Part shown: piece by piece, positions 62,458-64,000 of the stretch
How the letters are laid out: every line of letters starts with the position of its first letter
How positions within the stretch are numbered: position 1 is the first letter of the stretch
Assembly: GCF_002370355.1 (NCBI RefSeq)
Contig: NZ_AP017929.1
Span: 1,488,001 to 1,552,000, forward strand
Reading direction: 5' to 3'
Length of the DNA stretch: 64,000 nucleotides
From: Latilactobacillus sakei subsp. sakei DSM 20017 = JCM 1157
Lineage (GTDB): Bacteria > Bacillota > Bacilli > Lactobacillales > Lactobacillaceae
Position numbers and translations under genes: made by a program
The notes under the pieces: model-generated
What the model saw: the letters and a program-made list of their open reading frames with translations, nothing else
Database searches by the model: none
Told to the model about the DNA's origin: nothing

Positions 62458-63180
62458 ATGCACCTCGAGTTTACTACCGGTCAAACCCAAACGGCAGTTT
62501 CCCTAATGCCACGCCATTTGGACGACTGTTTGCACGAACTAATCCTCATCAATCAAAAAAAAGACGCCATCGATATTCTCGAATGGCGCCTTGATTATTG
62601 GCAAGCTCCTGCACAACTATTGACCGCTGCTGAAAAAATAGCCGCGCTTGATTTGCCCTTAATTTTAACGGTTAGAACCACTAACGATGGTGGCTTAGCA
62701 TCAGCTCAAGACTACCTCACCTACTACGCTCCCTTGATCAAAGCCCATATTGGTCAAGCAATCGATTTAGAGTGGTCACTAGCAGCCGAGCAACGTCATC
62801 AATTGGTTGAATTAGCCCATCAACAGCATTACCAAGTGCTTTTGAGTCATCATGATACCGTTCAAACACCGGATAATGATACCTTGCGCACGCAATTATT
62901 AGCCATGCAAGCCGACCCTGATGCGGACCTCTTGAAATTAGCGACGACGGCCCAATCACCAGCAGATACAACCCGCTTGTTAGCAGCCACTCAAAGTTTT
63001 ACGCATCAATTCGATAAACCATTGACGACAATGGCAATGTCTGAATTTGGTGTCGCCTCGCGAATCTTTGGCGGTCAATTTGGCTCAGTTATCAGTTTTG
63101 GCTATCTCGAAACACCTAGCGCGCCCGGCCAACTACCAATTGAGCAACTAAAAGGTTTACTGACAACTAATCAAGCTTAA
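62458..63180 (+). CDS. aroD: 3-dehydroquinate dehydratase, type I
   Basis: 240 residues. Glu/Arg in ILEWRLDYW (about 40-48), catalytic His in VLLSHHDTVQTPDN (about 128-141), Schiff-base Lys in ADLLKLATTAQSPADT (about 160-175), and AMSEFGVASRIFGGQFGSVISF near the end. Dehydrates 3-dehydroquinate by a covalent imine. It is on the opposite strand from aroE-aroF-aroB-aroK. ATG 62458 after GAAAGTGAG, a moderate site. Confidence 0.94.
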   Translation: MHLEFTTGQTQTAVSLMPRHLDDCLHELILINQKKDAIDILEWRLDYWQAPAQLLTAAEKIAALDLPLILTVRTTNDGGLASAQDYLTYYAPLIKAHIGQAIDLEWSLAAEQRHQLVELAHQQHYQVLLSHHDTVQTPDNDTLRTQLLAMQADPDADLLKLATTAQSPADTTRLLAATQSFTHQFDKPLTTMAMSEFGVASRIFGGQFGSVISFGYLETPSAPGQLPIEQLKGLLTTNQA

Positions 63181-63189
63181 ATTAAGCAT

Positions 63190-63227
63190 AAAAAGAGCCC
63201 AACAAATTGAATTGTTGGACTCTTTTT
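63190..63227. terminator. Bidirectional terminator between aroD and pepT
   Basis: AAAAAGAG-CCAACAA/TTGTTGG-CTCTTTTTT with a single mismatch and flanking A/T runs. Confidence 0.9.
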
Positions 63228-63234
63228 TATATCT

Positions 63235-64000
63235 TTAGTTTCTTTCAACGTTTAATTCGTTCATCTTAATCATTGTATCGACCGCTTTTTCCATCGTTTG
63301 AACTGAAACGAATTCGTAGCGACCATGCATATTTTCAGCACCGGCAAAGATATTTGGTGTTGGAATTCCCATGAATGAAATCTTAGAACCATCTGTCCCA
63401 CCACGAACGGGTTCGATTAATGGTTTGATATCGATTGCTTCCATAGCGTCCTTAGCCAAATCAACAACATCCATATGATCTTTTAAGACTTCTGCCATGT
63501 TGTAATATTGATCTTTAATGGTTGCTTTAACGCGACCTTCACCGTATTTAGCATTCATGTCTTCAGCCACTTTAGCAGCAAATGCTTTACGTGTTTCTAA
63601 ACCATCGCGATCAAAATCACGGATGATATAGGCCATGTGTGCTTCATCAACAGTACCGTCTAAGCTCAATAAGTGATAGAAACCTTGACGGCCATCTGTT
63701 TTTTCAGGTACTTCATCGCGTGGGAAAGCATCTTGGAAATCAACAGCAACTTGTAAAGCGTTAATCATGATGTCTTTAGCTTCACTAGGATGCACGTTTT
63801 TACCTTGAATATCAACTTTCATTGCAGCTGCATTAAATGTTTCATATTCAAGTTGACCAATTGGGCCGCCATCCATTGTATAAGCGAAGTCTGTTGCAAA
63901 ATCTTCAGCGTCGAAGCGATCAGCACCTGTGCCGATTTCTTCATCTGGTCCTAAACCAATCTTGATGTCGCCATGTTTGATTTCAGGATGTTGGATGAAG
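63235..64000 (-). CDS. pepT: Peptidase T (tripeptide aminopeptidase), 3' part
   Basis: The C-terminal 255 residues; the gene continues beyond the right edge. The visible frame starts [20 protein letters not shown], and includes [13 protein letters not shown] (catalytic Glu pair and zinc Asp of the M20 family), [37 protein letters not shown]-like [14 protein letters not shown] and [16 protein letters not shown] with the last zinc His. Removes N-terminal residues from tripeptides in the cytoplasm. Internal ATG codons (63876) are not starts. Confidence 0.95.
   Translation of the reverse strand, partial: FIQHPEIKHGDIKIGLGPDEEIGTGADRFDAEDFATDFAYTMDGGPIGQLEYETFNAAAMKVDIQGKNVHPSEAKDIMINALQVAVDFQDAFPRDEVPEKTDGRQGFYHLLSLDGTVDEAHMAYIIRDFDRDGLETRKAFAAKVAEDMNAKYGEGRVKATIKDQYYNMAEVLKDHMDVVDLAKDAMEAIDIKPLIEPVRGGTDGSKISFMGIPTPNIFAGAENMHGRYEFVSVQTMEKAVDTMIKMNELNVERN

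Noticed and set aside
1-64000. tRNA or rRNA genes, prophage, insertion sequences
   Set aside because: None recognised by eye on either strand; rnpB is the only RNA gene that could be supported. A tRNAscan-type search would settle the tRNA question.

Overview
The window reads as chromosome of a low-GC Firmicute of the family Lactobacillaceae. The best guess is the Latilactobacillus sakei/curvatus group, but this is inferred from gene content and not proven. The basis is strong AGGAGG ribosome sites with frequent TTG and GTG starts, the Gram-positive order ypsA-gpsB-rnpB-ypsC, recU-pbp1A divergent from nth-dnaD-asnS, a mevalonate operon, class Ib ribonucleotide reductase, and a superoxide dismutase, which is uncommon among lactobacilli. 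No prophage, insertion sequence, CRISPR array, rRNA or tRNA was recognised.

Layout. 1-5,100: lspA (partial), fhs, a cold-shock gene, an EbsA-like membrane protein, an RNase HI-like protein and cardiolipin synthase. 5,040-8,830: nrdH, nrdE and nrdF with an attenuator and a structured spacer between them. 8,830-13,370: MarR regulator facing a DrrAB-type exporter with two palindromic operators, a cluster of two lipoproteins and a two-helix protein, and a DUF2975/YozG-type pair. 13,440-15,400: lipoate ligase and a B3/4-domain protein preceded by a 15-residue leader ORF. 15,400-20,800: two ABC-transporter clusters, a CPBP protease and a GntR regulator, resembling peptide-stress or bacteriocin-immunity systems. 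20,800-25,200: satD/DUF3307 pair, alcohol dehydrogenase with a 51-residue membrane protein, and a FimB-like tyrosine recombinase beside a 334-bp tract full of inverted repeats. 25,200-45,600: housekeeping block for RNA modification, RNase P RNA, division, wall synthesis and DNA repair (recU, nth, dinG, addA, addB). addA is split by a frameshift in an A8 tract. 45,800-50,000: the mevalonate operon. 50,000-56,900: an orphan FtsX-type permease, a methyltransferase-like protein, a MIP18-family protein, HAD phosphatase, tautomerase, PepD, a PadR/DUF1129 pair and superoxide dismutase. 57,000-63,200: shikimate genes (aroE-aroF-aroB-aroK on minus, aroD on plus), with a nonsense-interrupted esterase and a Tim44-like protein between them. 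63,235-64,000: pepT, partial.

How the genes work together. nrdHEF supplies deoxyribonucleotides, using NrdH as reductant; nrdI is not here. AddAB, RecU, Nth and DinG form a repair set. Mvk, MvaD, PmvK and Fni carry mevalonate to IPP and DMAPP. AroF, AroB, AroD, AroE and AroK cover the shikimate route as far as shikimate 3-phosphate. Several small regulators (MarR, YozG-type, GntR, PadR) sit next to membrane transport or membrane-protein genes with visible operator-like repeats, which suggests envelope-stress responses.

The main oddities are the addA frameshift, the esterase stop codon, the recombinase-linked inverted repeats, a 101-bp palindromic element at 53,228-53,328, and a candidate short RNA or leader at 4,933-5,034. 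No clearly unprecedented system was identified. All calls come from reading the sequence and family knowledge; no database search was possible.
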